Shown piece after piece: positions 8,788 through 18,114 of a DNA stretch of 64,000 nucleotides (its first letter is position 1; each line of letters begins with the position of its first letter). The notes beneath the pieces were generated by a model. That model saw nothing but the letters and a program-made list of their open reading frames with translations, was not told the origin of the DNA and searched no databases. The stretch comes from Chthonomonas sp. (GTDB lineage Bacteria; Armatimonadota; Fimbriimonadia; Fimbriimonadales; Fimbriimonadaceae). A program made the position numbers and the translations under genes. The DNA is taken from assembly GCA_016788115.1 (NCBI GenBank), contig JAEURR010000003.1, forward strand, positions 310,001-374,000. The letters run 5' to 3'.

Positions 8788-9743
8788 TACAAGTCCGAAT
8801 CCCCGCAACCACCGCTAACCTCGGACCTGGCTTCGACTGCATGGGCTTGGCGCTCGACCTTTGGAACACCTTCTCGTTGCACCTGTCAGGCGCGCCGGGA
8901 TCGGTGCGCGTAGAGACCGTCGGCGAAGGCGCGACCACCCTTCCCACTGACGCGACGCACCTGGTCGCGCGGACCATGATCGACGAAACTTGGCCGGGCA
9001 TGCTTCCGACCGATACCGGCATTCTCATTCGCTGCCACAACGACGTACCTGCCGGAAGCGGTATGGGCTCGAGTTCGACCGCCGTCCTTGCGGGTCTCAT
9101 TTTTGCCAGCGCGCTCGCCGCGCATGCGCTCCACCGCGGAGATGCCCAGAAGGTGCTCGAAACCGTGCAGAGCACGGAGAACATGCAGCGCGTGCTCGAA
9201 CGGGCCATCAAGCTTGAGGGCCATGGCGACAACGTCGCTCCTGCACTGCTCGGGGGACTCATTTTGGTCGTGCCAAACGGCTCGGCCGTCGTGCGCCGGG
9301 TTGAGTTCTCGCCGCTCAAGGTCGTGGTCTGCGTGCCCGACTACAAGTTCCTCACCGTCGATGCCCGTGCCGCGCTACCAACGCAGTACTCCAAGGCCGA
9401 TGCCGTCTTCAACATCGGTCACGCGGTGCTGGTGCTCGAAGCGCTCCGCACCGGCGACAATGCCCTGCTCGCCCTCGGCGTCGCCGATCGTATCCACGAG
9501 CCCTACCGAATCCCGCTCATTCCCGGGGCGACCGAGGTGCGCAACGCGGCGCTTCAGGCAGGCGCAATCGCGTGTGTCCTCAGCGGCGCGGGCCCAGGAC
9601 TGCTCGCGTTCAGCGCAGACCGTCACGCCGAGATCGGCCAGGCCATGCAGTCGGCTTTCGCCGCGCACGGAATGCGCGCCCGAAGCTGGGTACTGAGTGC
9701 AGTCGAGCGGGGCACCGAGATCCATCCGGCTCCAACCATGTAA
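8784..9743 (+). CDS. thrB: Homoserine kinase
   Basis: 319 residues, GHMP kinase family. It phosphorylates homoserine, giving the substrate of the threonine synthase encoded just upstream. The nucleotide loop PAGSGMGSSSTA is at residues 89-100, and the N-terminus has the family's IPATTANLGPGFDCMG. The C-terminal glycine-rich motif LSGAGPGLLAF is also present. The ATG overlaps the thrC stop by 4 bp. Length and motifs are normal for ThrB. Confidence 0.95.
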   Translation: MIQVRIPATTANLGPGFDCMGLALDLWNTFSLHLSGAPGSVRVETVGEGATTLPTDATHLVARTMIDETWPGMLPTDTGILIRCHNDVPAGSGMGSSSTAVLAGLIFASALAAHALHRGDAQKVLETVQSTENMQRVLERAIKLEGHGDNVAPALLGGLILVVPNGSAVVRRVEFSPLKVVVCVPDYKFLTVDARAALPTQYSKADAVFNIGHAVLVLEALRTGDNALLALGVADRIHEPYRIPLIPGATEVRNAALQAGAIACVLSGAGPGLLAFSADRHAEIGQAMQSAFAAHGMRARSWVLSAVERGTEIHPAPTM

Positions 9744-9753
9744 TCTGGCGCAG

Positions 9754-10527
9754 ATGCCTGCGCTCACCGCCCACGATCCCCTCGGACTTGCCCTGCTCGT
9801 TGTGGCAGGAGCTGTCGCAAGCGGCATCAATTCCATTGCAGGGGGCGGCTCGCTCATCTCGTTCCCGATGCTCGTCGGCCTCGGGGTTCCCGAACTCCGT
9901 GCCAATGCGACCAACGCGGTCGCCCTTTGGCCAGGTTCGCTCACGGGCGCGTTGGGGTTTCGAGAGCACCTTCACAAGACACGGGACCACTTGCCGGATC
10001 TGATATTGCCAGCCCTGCTCGGCTCTGCTGCGGGGGCGGCCATCCTGCTTGCCACGCCCGAAAGGCTCTTTCGTCAAGCGGTTCCCGTGCTCATCCTTTT
10101 CGCGACGCTCCTGCTTGCCTATCAGCCGCAGATCCGGGCACTTGGCAAACGGCGCGATTTCAGGATCAGCAAGCTCGGTGGGGCGGCGTGCCAATTTCTC
10201 ATCAGCCTTTACGGCGGGTACTTCGGTGCGGGGATGGGGATCCTCATGCTCGCGTACCTTGGGCTGATGCTCGACGACGACTTACACGCGCTTAACGCGC
10301 TCAAAGGCTGGCTCGGACTTATCATCAACTTCGTCGCGTCCATAGTCTTCATTGCTAAAGGGCTCGTCCTGTGGGAGCCGCTGGCGGCCATGCTCTGCGG
10401 ATCGCTCATCGGAGGTTACGCCGCGGCACGCGTAGCGGTGCGGGTCGATCCGGATCGACTGCGAAAGGGAATTGTGGTTCTGGGGTTTGTGATGGTCGCA
10501 TGGTTCACGTACAAGGTGATCTTGTGA
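9754..10527 (+). CDS. TauE/SafE family membrane permease
   Basis: 257 residues with about eight hydrophobic segments. The first contains the family hallmark SGINSIAGGGSLISFP and the fourth or fifth YGGYFGAGMGILML, the internal repeat that characterises TauE/SafE (formerly DUF81) anion exporters. Members export sulfite, sulfoacetate or related organic sulfonates; the substrate here is unknown. The start at 9754 lies 10 bp after thrB and begins directly before the first membrane segment. Its stop overlaps the GTG start of the next gene by 4 bp. Confidence 0.88.
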   Translation: MPALTAHDPLGLALLVVAGAVASGINSIAGGGSLISFPMLVGLGVPELRANATNAVALWPGSLTGALGFREHLHKTRDHLPDLILPALLGSAAGAAILLATPERLFRQAVPVLILFATLLLAYQPQIRALGKRRDFRISKLGGAACQFLISLYGGYFGAGMGILMLAYLGLMLDDDLHALNALKGWLGLIINFVASIVFIAKGLVLWEPLAAMLCGSLIGGYAAARVAVRVDPDRLRKGIVVLGFVMVAWFTYKVIL

Positions 10528-11294
10528 GATGGGGAGTTGTGATCGCAGCGGGCGGCACCGCGCCCACCGATCTCGCGATGGAGATTGGAACGCCGCACAA
10601 AGCCTTAGCCAGGTTTCGCGGTCGCACTTCCCTGGCTTGGACCCTCGACGCTGTTCGCGATTATCGAACCGCCGTCGTGGGACCCGAGGTGATCCAAGCC
10701 GAAGTGACGCACGGTCGCTGGGTGATGGAGCGTACGAACGCCATCGAAAACTGCGAGGCGGGTATCGATGTGCTCGACGATGTCGATGCGATCCTCATGC
10801 TCCCCGCTGATTCGCCTCTGATAACGGCGGGCGACTTGCGGTTTTTCATCGAAGCGGTGGATCGTTGCGAACTCGCGGGAGCCTGGGGCGCGGTCGGGCT
10901 GGCCTCGTACGACGCGTTTCGCAACGAGTTTCCCGATGCCCCGGCGACGCCGACTCGCTTGGCGGAGGGACGCGTGCTGGCGGGAGCACTCTACGCCGCC
11001 TCACACGAGGGTTTCGCGCTGGGCCGAGACCTCGCGGCGGGCGTCCGGCATAGCCGCAAAGAAGTGGCCAAGATTGCGCTCAAGTTTGGGCTGCTGAACT
11101 TGATCCGGCTCAAAGCAGGCTGGTTGAGATTGCACAACATCGAACGCGCGATGCTCCGCGCGACCGGTGTCCACGCCCGCGCGATCGTCGGGTGTCATCC
11201 GAATACGGTGATGGACTTCGACACCGTCGACGAGTACCGAGCCGTCCGGGCGTGCTTTAGCGCGGCACCAGCTGGCGATCGATCAGACCACTGA
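10524..11294 (+). CDS. Nucleotidyltransferase (MobA-like NTP transferase fold)
   Basis: 256 residues if the GTG at 10524 is used, which overlaps the permease stop as GTGA. The N-terminus GVVIAAGG followed by a conserved lysine in GTPHKAL resembles the nucleotide-binding loop of MobA/GlmU-type transferases. MLPADSPLIT matches their metal-binding D-x-P motif. The usual arginine of LxAGGxxxRMG is not apparent. The C-terminal 100 residues are helical and do not resemble MobA, so the acceptor is unknown. The 3' end overlaps the convergent MoxR gene by 38 bp. Confidence 0.68.
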   Translation: MRWGVVIAAGGTAPTDLAMEIGTPHKALARFRGRTSLAWTLDAVRDYRTAVVGPEVIQAEVTHGRWVMERTNAIENCEAGIDVLDDVDAILMLPADSPLITAGDLRFFIEAVDRCELAGAWGAVGLASYDAFRNEFPDAPATPTRLAEGRVLAGALYAASHEGFALGRDLAAGVRHSRKEVAKIALKFGLLNLIRLKAGWLRLHNIERAMLRATGVHARAIVGCHPNTVMDFDTVDEYRAVRACFSAAPAGDRSDH

Positions 11295-12204
11295 GCACTC
11301 GGTCGGGGGTCAGGCCCTCGATCTCCGTCTCGGGGCGTAGCAAGACACGATGCCGCAGGATGGGCATGATGTTGTCCTTGATGTCATCAGGGATGACGTA
11401 GCTACGGCCGCGCAGCGCGGCCAGCGCCTTGCCACAAGCGACCATCGCGATACCTGCACGCGGCGAGGCACCCACTAAGATGTCATTCGAAGAGCGGGTC
11501 GAGGCGACCACCTCTTGGATGTACTGGAAAATCCGATCCTCCATCCGGACAGCGGCCACTTCCTTACGCAGTTCGGCCAATCCTGCCGAGTCGACAACCT
11601 GCTGGATGTCCAAATCCTCCAGGTTTTGAGCGCGGAACCCGTTGTGCGTTCGGCGATACACCTCGATCTCCACTTCCGGGGACGGATAGCTTAGCAGCAC
11701 CTTCATCAGGAAGCGATCTTGCTGCGCCTCGGGCAACGGATAGGTCCCCTCGAACTCGATTGGGTTCTGGGTCGCAAACACGAGGAACGGATCGGGCAGC
11801 GCGTATCGCACGCCATCGATGGTCACTTGCCGCTCTTCCATGGCCTCCAGTAGCGCCGACTGAGTTTTCGGTGGAGTGCGGTTGATTTCGTCCGCAAGCA
11901 AGACGTTGGTGAACACCGGCCCGCGACGCAACTCAAAGTCGCTGGTGCGCGAGTTGAAGACGTTCGTCCCCACCACGTCGCTCGGCATCAGGTCCGGGGT
12001 GAACTGGATTCGAGAATAGTCCAAGGCGAGGGCCTTAGAGAGCGCGCGTACCGTAAGAGTCTTCGCGATGCCAGGAACGCCCTCGAGCAGTACGTGGCCG
12101 TTCGCGAGAATGGCGACAAGGATCTGCTCGATGATGGCCGACTGCCCCACGACCGCCTTGCCAACCTGCGCAGTCACCTGTTTAGAAAATGCTGAAACCG
12201 ACAT
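11257..12204 (-). CDS. MoxR-family AAA+ ATPase
   Basis: 315 residues, complete MoxR ATPase. Walker A is GVPGIAKT (residues 42-49), Walker B VLLADEINR (101-109), and sensor 1 VFATQNPIEFEGTYPLP is typical of the family. MoxR ATPases work as chaperones that help assemble or activate metalloenzymes and envelope complexes, usually with DUF58 and von Willebrand factor A partners. Those partners are not adjacent here: the upstream divergent genes encode an ABC exporter and the convergent one a nucleotidyltransferase. The start ATG at 12204 fits the family N-terminus. Confidence 0.92.
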   Translation of the reverse strand: MSVSAFSKQVTAQVGKAVVGQSAIIEQILVAILANGHVLLEGVPGIAKTLTVRALSKALALDYSRIQFTPDLMPSDVVGTNVFNSRTSDFELRRGPVFTNVLLADEINRTPPKTQSALLEAMEERQVTIDGVRYALPDPFLVFATQNPIEFEGTYPLPEAQQDRFLMKVLLSYPSPEVEIEVYRRTHNGFRAQNLEDLDIQQVVDSAGLAELRKEVAAVRMEDRIFQYIQEVVASTRSSNDILVGASPRAGIAMVACGKALAALRGRSYVIPDDIKDNIMPILRHRVLLRPETEIEGLTPDRVLSGLIDRQLVPR

Positions 12205-12294
12205 CTTGCTGGCAAACTACCTGATGAAAGACCCATTCGTGGGACATGGTGAAACCAAGTTCACCGCTCTCAGGTAAACCGTTCCAGTTCATTC

Positions 12295-13041
12295 ATGCTC
12301 CAGGTCAACAATCTCGTCAAAGACTATCGCAAGTTTCGCGCAGTCGACCAACTGTCCTTCACCGTCCAGCCGGGTGAGATCGTCGGGCTTCTTGGCCCGA
12401 ACGGCGCGGGTAAGACCTCCGCTCTGCGGTGCATCGCCGGGATTCTGCGCCCAACTAGCGGCGAGATCCTTATCAACGGCTTCGAAGTCATCCGTGATCA
12501 CCGCAAGGCGAAACAATCGCTTTCATTTGTCCCGGAACTCCCCTCGCTTTACGAACTCCTCACGGTTGATGAACACCTGAAGTTCATCGCCATGTGTTAC
12601 AACACGCTGGACGTCTATCAGCAGCACGGCGACAAGCTCCTGGAGCGATATTCGCTCCTAGAAAAGAAGAAGGAACTGGTCGCCACGCTCTCGAAGGGTA
12701 TGCGTCAGAAGCTCAGCGTCGCCTGTGCGATGGTCCACAAAGCCAACGTCCTAATCTTTGACGAGCCGATCATTGGAGTCGACCCTCAGGGGGTCGCAGA
12801 AATCAAGCGTGACCTTCTTGCGGCGAAGGAGGCTGGCTGCGCCATCCTCGTCTCGACTCACGTCCTCGACTCCGCCGAAAAACTCTGCGACCGGGTCGTG
12901 ATCCTCAACCGCGGTAAGAAGCTCACCGAAGGAACGGTGAGAGAGTTGCGGTCCATGAGCCATATGGAGGGCGCCGACCTCGAGCAGATGTTCTTGCACC
13001 TCACGAAGGAGGACTCCGATGCAAGCGCTGATCTTCCTTAA
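12295..13041 (+). CDS. ABC transporter ATP-binding protein
   Basis: 248 residues, a single ABC ATPase domain. Walker A is GPNGAGKT (34-41), the signature motif LSKGMRQ (132-138) and Walker B VLIFDEP (152-158). The fold belongs to the ABC-2 exporter type that pairs with permeases of the ABC_tran_2 class. The next gene overlaps its 3' end by 23 bp and encodes the membrane partner. The substrate is unknown. It is divergent from the MoxR gene across a 90-bp gap. Confidence 0.93.
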   Translation: MLQVNNLVKDYRKFRAVDQLSFTVQPGEIVGLLGPNGAGKTSALRCIAGILRPTSGEILINGFEVIRDHRKAKQSLSFVPELPSLYELLTVDEHLKFIAMCYNTLDVYQQHGDKLLERYSLLEKKKELVATLSKGMRQKLSVACAMVHKANVLIFDEPIIGVDPQGVAEIKRDLLAAKEAGCAILVSTHVLDSAEKLCDRVVILNRGKKLTEGTVRELRSMSHMEGADLEQMFLHLTKEDSDASADLP

Positions 13042-14704
13042 CGTTCGCCAGCTTGTGAACGGGTTCAAGCGCACATTCAAATCGGCACGCCGGCTGATCG
13101 GACTGCTGTTTGGCGTCGCGTATTACTTCTACTTCTTCGTGTACCGCTTCGGTGCCAACTCGCAGGGGCGTCGTTCGCCGTTCGACCCCGAGACTGCGCC
13201 GAAAATGAACATCACCATGCCGATGGTGGAGGCCGTCGTCTTCGTTGTCTTCACCGCCGTGATGTTCATGTACCTGCTCTCGCTGACCAACTACGCCGGG
13301 CGATTTCGGCAGGCAGACGTGGACACGCTCTTCGCCACTCCCATCGATCGCCGCGTGGTTTTGGTAAGCCGCTACCTGCGCGATTGCCTCCTCGTCTTCA
13401 TCCTTCCGCTGTTTCTGTGGCTCATTTCCGATAAGCGGGCAACGATGCAGATCACCCATGCGGTGAAGTCGCTACCCGATGCCAGCGGCGCACCCCTAAT
13501 GATTCGCTACGGCATGCTGGCGTACTTGATCAGTTCGATGGCATGGGTCGCGGTTGGGTACTGCGTCAGCCTTAGGCTGGGGCGACCAGACGATCGCAGC
13601 GACCGCAACCGACGGCTGTTCAACTACGGCATGTTGGCGATCCCCCTCATCTTCTTGATCGTCATGACGTTGGTGCTTCGCGCCGACCCGCAGTTCAGTA
13701 CCTTCGTCGCCGCCATGCACAACCCGATCCTGAAGGTCGTGTTCTTCGTGCCGTGGCTGTGCACCATGATCGCAATGGCGCCAATCGCTGGGTCCAGCGT
13801 CGGTTTCTTTGCGGGTCTGGTCGGTCTTGCTGCGATTGGGGCGCTCGGCCTCTGGGGCGCGGGTCGGCAGCAAGAGTGGATTTATGAGATCGGCGCAATG
13901 AACGCGAGCAAGACCTCGGAGACCCGCGACCTCCAGCGCAAGGGCGACATGTACGGCATGATCGCCGCCTCGGCTCGCTCCGGCAAGGTCAAGGCACGCA
14001 GATTCAAGATCCTGGATCGCTGGAACCCGACAGGACTGCGCGCGATCCTGTGGCGCGAACTCGTTATCCAGACTCGAGTCGGATTGGGCCTCGTGCTGAT
14101 TGCCGTTGTACTTGGCGGACTCGTGCTCATACCCGCGCTCCTCGGCGCGGCGGCCAAGTCCCCGGACCGAGGCATGGTACTGGTGCTACTCGGGTTCATC
14201 ATGACCGCATTCATCAGCGCTTCCATGTCCACCGGAGGGTTTATCGAGATGCTCCGCCGTGTCGATGTGCAAAAGCCGCTACCGTTCACCCCGGGCAAGG
14301 TCATGTTCGCGGAGGTCATCGCCAAGTCCATTCCCGGCACGGTCACACTGTTGCTCCTTAGCGCGATCGGAATCTGCGTATCGTGGCAGACCATTCCCGC
14401 GTTCCTCGCCGGGTTCGCCTCTTCGCTCCCCTTCCTCTTTGCGCTCGTCGCCATGTTCGGCATGCTGCTCATGCTGTTCCCCGATGTGGACGACCCCACC
14501 CAGCGCGGCTTCCGCTCGCTGATGACCATGCTGGGCATGCTTTTCTGCCTCACTCCGACCGTCATCGTCGGGATAGCCGCGTGGTTCATCTCAAAGTCGC
14601 TGGTCATCACCGCGCTTGCTACGATCCCCTCGAACTTGCTGATCGCGTACCTCTGCGCCCACATCGCTGGGGGCTTGTACGCAAACCTAAATCCAGCCGA
14701 ATAA
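13019..14704 (+). CDS. ABC exporter permease
   Basis: 561 residues with about 12 hydrophobic segments and a central soluble region (about residues 290-340) containing a charged stretch. The layout is like putative ABC exporter permeases of the large two-half type, in which one polypeptide spans both membrane halves. A start at 13019 overlaps the ATPase gene by 23 bp, implying translational coupling. No recognisable substrate motif is present, and the following genes (14789 onward) are separated by 84 bp, so they may belong to another unit. Confidence 0.82.
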   Translation: MQALIFLNVRQLVNGFKRTFKSARRLIGLLFGVAYYFYFFVYRFGANSQGRRSPFDPETAPKMNITMPMVEAVVFVVFTAVMFMYLLSLTNYAGRFRQADVDTLFATPIDRRVVLVSRYLRDCLLVFILPLFLWLISDKRATMQITHAVKSLPDASGAPLMIRYGMLAYLISSMAWVAVGYCVSLRLGRPDDRSDRNRRLFNYGMLAIPLIFLIVMTLVLRADPQFSTFVAAMHNPILKVVFFVPWLCTMIAMAPIAGSSVGFFAGLVGLAAIGALGLWGAGRQQEWIYEIGAMNASKTSETRDLQRKGDMYGMIAASARSGKVKARRFKILDRWNPTGLRAILWRELVIQTRVGLGLVLIAVVLGGLVLIPALLGAAAKSPDRGMVLVLLGFIMTAFISASMSTGGFIEMLRRVDVQKPLPFTPGKVMFAEVIAKSIPGTVTLLLLSAIGICVSWQTIPAFLAGFASSLPFLFALVAMFGMLLMLFPDVDDPTQRGFRSLMTMLGMLFCLTPTVIVGIAAWFISKSLVITALATIPSNLLIAYLCAHIAGGLYANLNPAE

Positions 14705-14788
14705 TGCCGGTCCGGTAGAATCGCTAGTAGCGGGAACCTCGCGGGCGGCGGAAATGTTATTCCGTTGCGCGGGGCGCGGCCTGCCACG

Positions 14789-15928
14789 ATGAAACTAAAT
14801 CCATCGACGAAGATAGCGATCGGATTCGCGGCAACCCTTGGACTGGGTTATGCCGCCTTTCGTGCGTATTCAGGCTGGTACCTCGGGCAGCTGCAGTTGG
14901 CCCCCATCAAGCCCGGCACCGTCAATCTCATCGCCGTTCAGCCCGGGAAGAGGTACCGCATTGTAGTCGCCAACCAAATTGCCCAGCTCGTGGAGGGCGG
15001 CGAGACCGGCCCCGAAAGCGAGCAGAAGACGGATAACGACACTGGATCCGGCTCGGAACGACGCCGAGTGCCCATCCGCGAGATGCTTAAGACCCTCGCA
15101 GGCGAGGAGAAGGCATTGAGCGCGCTCGTGATGAAGATGAACGACATCACGGACGACATTCTTCCCCCCGTGCGTGTGATCTGGACCGCGGAAGATCTTA
15201 AGAAGGCCCTCGATGGAGATGCCGGGCTCACGCGTAAGCTAGAAGCAGACCTCAACATCAAGCTCGACGGAACCCCGCTCGACCAATTCACGATCTCATC
15301 GATCGAGAACGGGATCGTTCTCGACGTTCCGGTGGACGTCAAGGTCCAGATCGAAGGTAAGCCGACGGTGCTGACAGCGCGGGTCCTCCAAACGTACCGG
15401 CCCACGCTCTGCCGCGTGGTCTCGGACCGGCTCAAAGACTCGCCACCCGACATCAGCGAGGATGCCGTGCGCGGGCTCTACCTGGAAGAAGCCCGTCGAG
15501 AGCTCGCGAAAGACCCGAAGCAGCGCGAAAACGTCCGAGGTGCTTTGGCTCGACGCATCGACCCAAAGCACAACGTCAGGCTTGGTGATGCCCCCCAAAC
15601 GCTGCTTCAAGCCACGACGACGGTGGTCAACGAATCGCACTTGGCCGGGGCAAGTGTCACCGAACGGGACGCACCGAACAACCGCAAGTTCTACGACATC
15701 ACAATCAATCTCACCAAGGAAGGACGGGACCGGCTGTGGAAGTACAGTCACGATCAGCCCGGATTTCAGTTGCTGTTCGTCGTGGATGGCATAGCTATTG
15801 CAGCACCGAAGATTGCACACGAAATGATGTCAACCGCTGTGACCATCAGCCAGGTCCAAGACAAGACCCTGGCCGAGGACGCGGTCGCCAGAATCAACGC
15901 TTTCACCCAATCAGGAGGAAAATCATAA
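14789..15928 (+). CDS. Membrane-anchored protein with solitary SecD-head-like domain
   Basis: 379 residues. One N-terminal hydrophobic segment (about residues 8-27) is followed by a soluble, probably periplasmic, body. The last 100 residues (GASVTERDAPNNRKFYDITI, then GRDRLWKY, FVVDGIAIAAPKI and the final helix DKTLAEDAVARINAF) resemble the P1 head domain of SecD. SecD itself has six membrane segments and sits next to SecF; neither is found here. The middle (residues 75-250) has no match I recognise. A role in protein export or folding at the membrane is possible, but this is inference from the domain. Two lipoprotein genes follow directly. Confidence 0.55.
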   Translation: MKLNPSTKIAIGFAATLGLGYAAFRAYSGWYLGQLQLAPIKPGTVNLIAVQPGKRYRIVVANQIAQLVEGGETGPESEQKTDNDTGSGSERRRVPIREMLKTLAGEEKALSALVMKMNDITDDILPPVRVIWTAEDLKKALDGDAGLTRKLEADLNIKLDGTPLDQFTISSIENGIVLDVPVDVKVQIEGKPTVLTARVLQTYRPTLCRVVSDRLKDSPPDISEDAVRGLYLEEARRELAKDPKQRENVRGALARRIDPKHNVRLGDAPQTLLQATTTVVNESHLAGASVTERDAPNNRKFYDITINLTKEGRDRLWKYSHDQPGFQLLFVVDGIAIAAPKIAHEMMSTAVTISQVQDKTLAEDAVARINAFTQSGGKS

Positions 15929-15930
15929 TA

Positions 15931-16686
15931 GTGAAGTACAAACTCATCTCTAGCGGACTGCTCGTGGCAGCCGGAATCATCATGGCCGGATGCGGCAGCG
16001 GCAACGCAGGCGAATACACCGCGAAGCCACCCGAGAAGGTCACCCCGTTCGCGCTCGCCGACGGCCAGGACGCGTCCTTGTTCCCGCTCGTCGTTGGTAA
16101 CCAGTGGGTGTACGAAGTCGAAGCTGCCGCCCGCGATTCGCGCGGCCAGCAGAACAACGTCACCACCGAGTTGACGTTCACCGTAACCAAGGTGACCGAC
16201 AACGGTAAGGGCGGCAAGATCGGCGAAATCGAAGTCCGCGACAAGGACAACGAACTGCGCGACCGCCAGGAATGGATGGTCGACTCCACCGGCATCTACC
16301 AGATCTCAATCGGCATGGACGATCCGGCCAAGAAGATGACCAAGAAGATGTTCACGCCACCCCAGCTCGTCATGCCGTTCCCCGCCAAGGTTGGCGCGGT
16401 GGGCACATGGAAGGGCGTCGCTCCGGTCCCCGACGGCAAAGAATCGTCTGAGCTCACTGCGAAAATCGAAGCCCCGGTGGACGTAGACACCAGCCTCGGC
16501 CGATTCAACGCGATCCAGTCAGTCCAGGTTCAGACGTGGACGTTCGCGGGCGACAAGGGTTCGATGAAGACCACGTCGTTCTGGGTTCCCAAGATCGGGT
16601 TCGTTCGCCTTTGGCAGGAGGGCTCAGGATCGGGCGCGGCTAGCGCTTCCAAGTTTATCCTGAAGAGCAAGGCTCTCAAAAACTAA
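15931..16686 (+). CDS. Lipoprotein of unknown function
   Basis: 251 residues starting at GTG 15931, chosen because a perfect AGGAGG lies at 15913-15918 and the signal peptide begins there. The signal peptide ends in the lipobox IMAGC, predicting lipidation at the cysteine. The mature part opens with a Ser/Gly linker, then FPLVVGNQWVYEVE, a beta-rich pattern common in lipoproteins of this kind, and ends FWVPKIGFVRLWQEG. It is the same length as the next gene product, and both share the overall layout, suggesting a distant duplication. It starts 2 bp after the SecD-like gene and is probably co-transcribed. Confidence 0.7.
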   Translation: MKYKLISSGLLVAAGIIMAGCGSGNAGEYTAKPPEKVTPFALADGQDASLFPLVVGNQWVYEVEAAARDSRGQQNNVTTELTFTVTKVTDNGKGGKIGEIEVRDKDNELRDRQEWMVDSTGIYQISIGMDDPAKKMTKKMFTPPQLVMPFPAKVGAVGTWKGVAPVPDGKESSELTAKIEAPVDVDTSLGRFNAIQSVQVQTWTFAGDKGSMKTTSFWVPKIGFVRLWQEGSGSGAASASKFILKSKALKN

Positions 16687-16687
16687 C

Positions 16688-17443
16688 ATGAAATCAGTCC
16701 GATTGGGGTTTCTCCTCCTAACCGCAATCGCGGTGGCGGCCGGTTGCACCAAGAAGCAGTCGGCCCCCATGCCGCCGGTGGACGCAGCAAACAAGCCGAC
16801 AGAGGCTGCAACCGGGGCACCGACGGGCGACACGTTGCCCGCCGAGCTGCAAAACGACGCTTATGCGTACTACGGGCTCGGGGCAGCCAAGAGCATGTAC
16901 TATTCGGTGAAGACGCGAACCGGACAGCCGGCGAGGTCGACCGAGGAAGACGGAGCCGTCACGGTCAAGCTGGACAGTGTCAAGGATGGCAAAGCGCTCT
17001 ACAGCATGACCCGCATGGACCTCGGGGTACTGGATAGCACCGATACCATTGAGCTGAGTTCGGAAGGCGTGAAGGTCATCGCCTCCGACGAAAGCAAGTT
17101 CGACGTTCCGACCCTGGACCTCCCTGCGAAGATCGAGGTGGGCAAGAGTTGGCCCGTGAAGACCAGCTTCAAGAGCCCAACGGGCGAACAACTGACCCTG
17201 GACGGGACCATGAAGATTGACCGCATTCAGAAGGTCAAGGTGAAAGCGGGCGAGTACGACACCATCGCCGTCGTGCTGGATGCGACGATCACGGTTGGTG
17301 CCCAGAAGGGTGTTGCCAAGGGAACATCTTGGTACGCCAAGAATGTCGGGCTGATAAAGCAAGAAATGTCCCAAACACTGTCCGGAATGACCGGCACCGT
17401 GAGCTTTGAGTTACGTCCCGCACCCGATGAAAGCAAAAAGTAG
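16688..17443 (+). CDS. Lipoprotein of unknown function, beta-rich
   Basis: 251 residues. Signal peptide MKSVRLGFLLLTAIAVAAGC with a lipobox ending at the cysteine, then a Pro/Ala-rich linker to about residue 45. The body contains IEVGKSWPVKTSF and KAGEYDTIAVVLDATI, then GTSWYAKNVGLIKQEM, a pattern reminiscent of DUF3108-like or outer-membrane-lipoprotein-sorting-like folds. It starts 1 bp after the preceding lipoprotein gene. Function unknown; probably an envelope protein acting with its neighbour. Confidence 0.7.
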   Translation: MKSVRLGFLLLTAIAVAAGCTKKQSAPMPPVDAANKPTEAATGAPTGDTLPAELQNDAYAYYGLGAAKSMYYSVKTRTGQPARSTEEDGAVTVKLDSVKDGKALYSMTRMDLGVLDSTDTIELSSEGVKVIASDESKFDVPTLDLPAKIEVGKSWPVKTSFKSPTGEQLTLDGTMKIDRIQKVKVKAGEYDTIAVVLDATITVGAQKGVAKGTSWYAKNVGLIKQEMSQTLSGMTGTVSFELRPAPDESKK

Positions 17444-17493
17444 GTGATTGGGGCACGAATCCCCACCCTTCCACCTGTAGCATAAGACGGAGA

Positions 17494-18114
17494 ATGACCG
17501 TTCCGAACCGCGCCCGGAAGAACCTATGGATTGGGATCGTCCTCGCCCTCAGTGGTGCGGGGCTGGTCGGGTGCGCCCACATCACTGCGGGAACCAGGGT
17601 CACGGCGGTGGAAGTGCCGCTCAAGAAGCCGGACGCGCTGCCGTACAAGGAGGGCGTGCTCACTCTGGCCGGTGCCCAGGTGCCCGTCGAGGTCACCCGT
17701 TCGGAGAGAGGGGACAAGATCGAGTTTGTGCTCCGTTCACACGGCGAGGTGATCGACACCGAGCGTTATCGTTTCGACCGAAGCTCTTTCTATCTGCAAA
17801 GCATGGCGTCGGAGACCTACCGGCCCGAAATCCCGCTCCTTCGCTATCCTGTGAGCACCATCTCCATGGACGATTGGTCTGGCAAGGTCGTCGCCGATGG
17901 CAAGACTTTCCCCGCTTCCGCCAAGATCTCCGCAACTTCCGAGCCGCTCAACGTCGCCGGCGGTCCCTACGACAGTGTTCGCGTCGCGGTGGAACTCGCG
18001 ATCGACACGGGTGGAGCGAGGCGTGTCTCGCGCAGCTTGCAGTTTTGGTTCGTAGATGGCAAGGGGATCGTCCGGCGTGAGGCCGGGTCTTACAGTACTC
18101 GGGAGCCCCGCTAG
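17494..18114 (+). CDS. Lipoprotein of unknown function
   Basis: 206 residues with a long N-terminal positively charged stretch and signal peptide ending in the lipobox LVGC at about residue 27. The body is predicted beta-rich and has no motif I recognise. It is the third lipoprotein gene in a row, and its stop codon overlaps the GTG start of rodA by 1 bp, so the group may be co-expressed with a cell-shape gene. That link is positional only. Confidence 0.65.
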   Translation: MTVPNRARKNLWIGIVLALSGAGLVGCAHITAGTRVTAVEVPLKKPDALPYKEGVLTLAGAQVPVEVTRSERGDKIEFVLRSHGEVIDTERYRFDRSSFYLQSMASETYRPEIPLLRYPVSTISMDDWSGKVVADGKTFPASAKISATSEPLNVAGGPYDSVRVAVELAIDTGGARRVSRSLQFWFVDGKGIVRREAGSYSTREPR

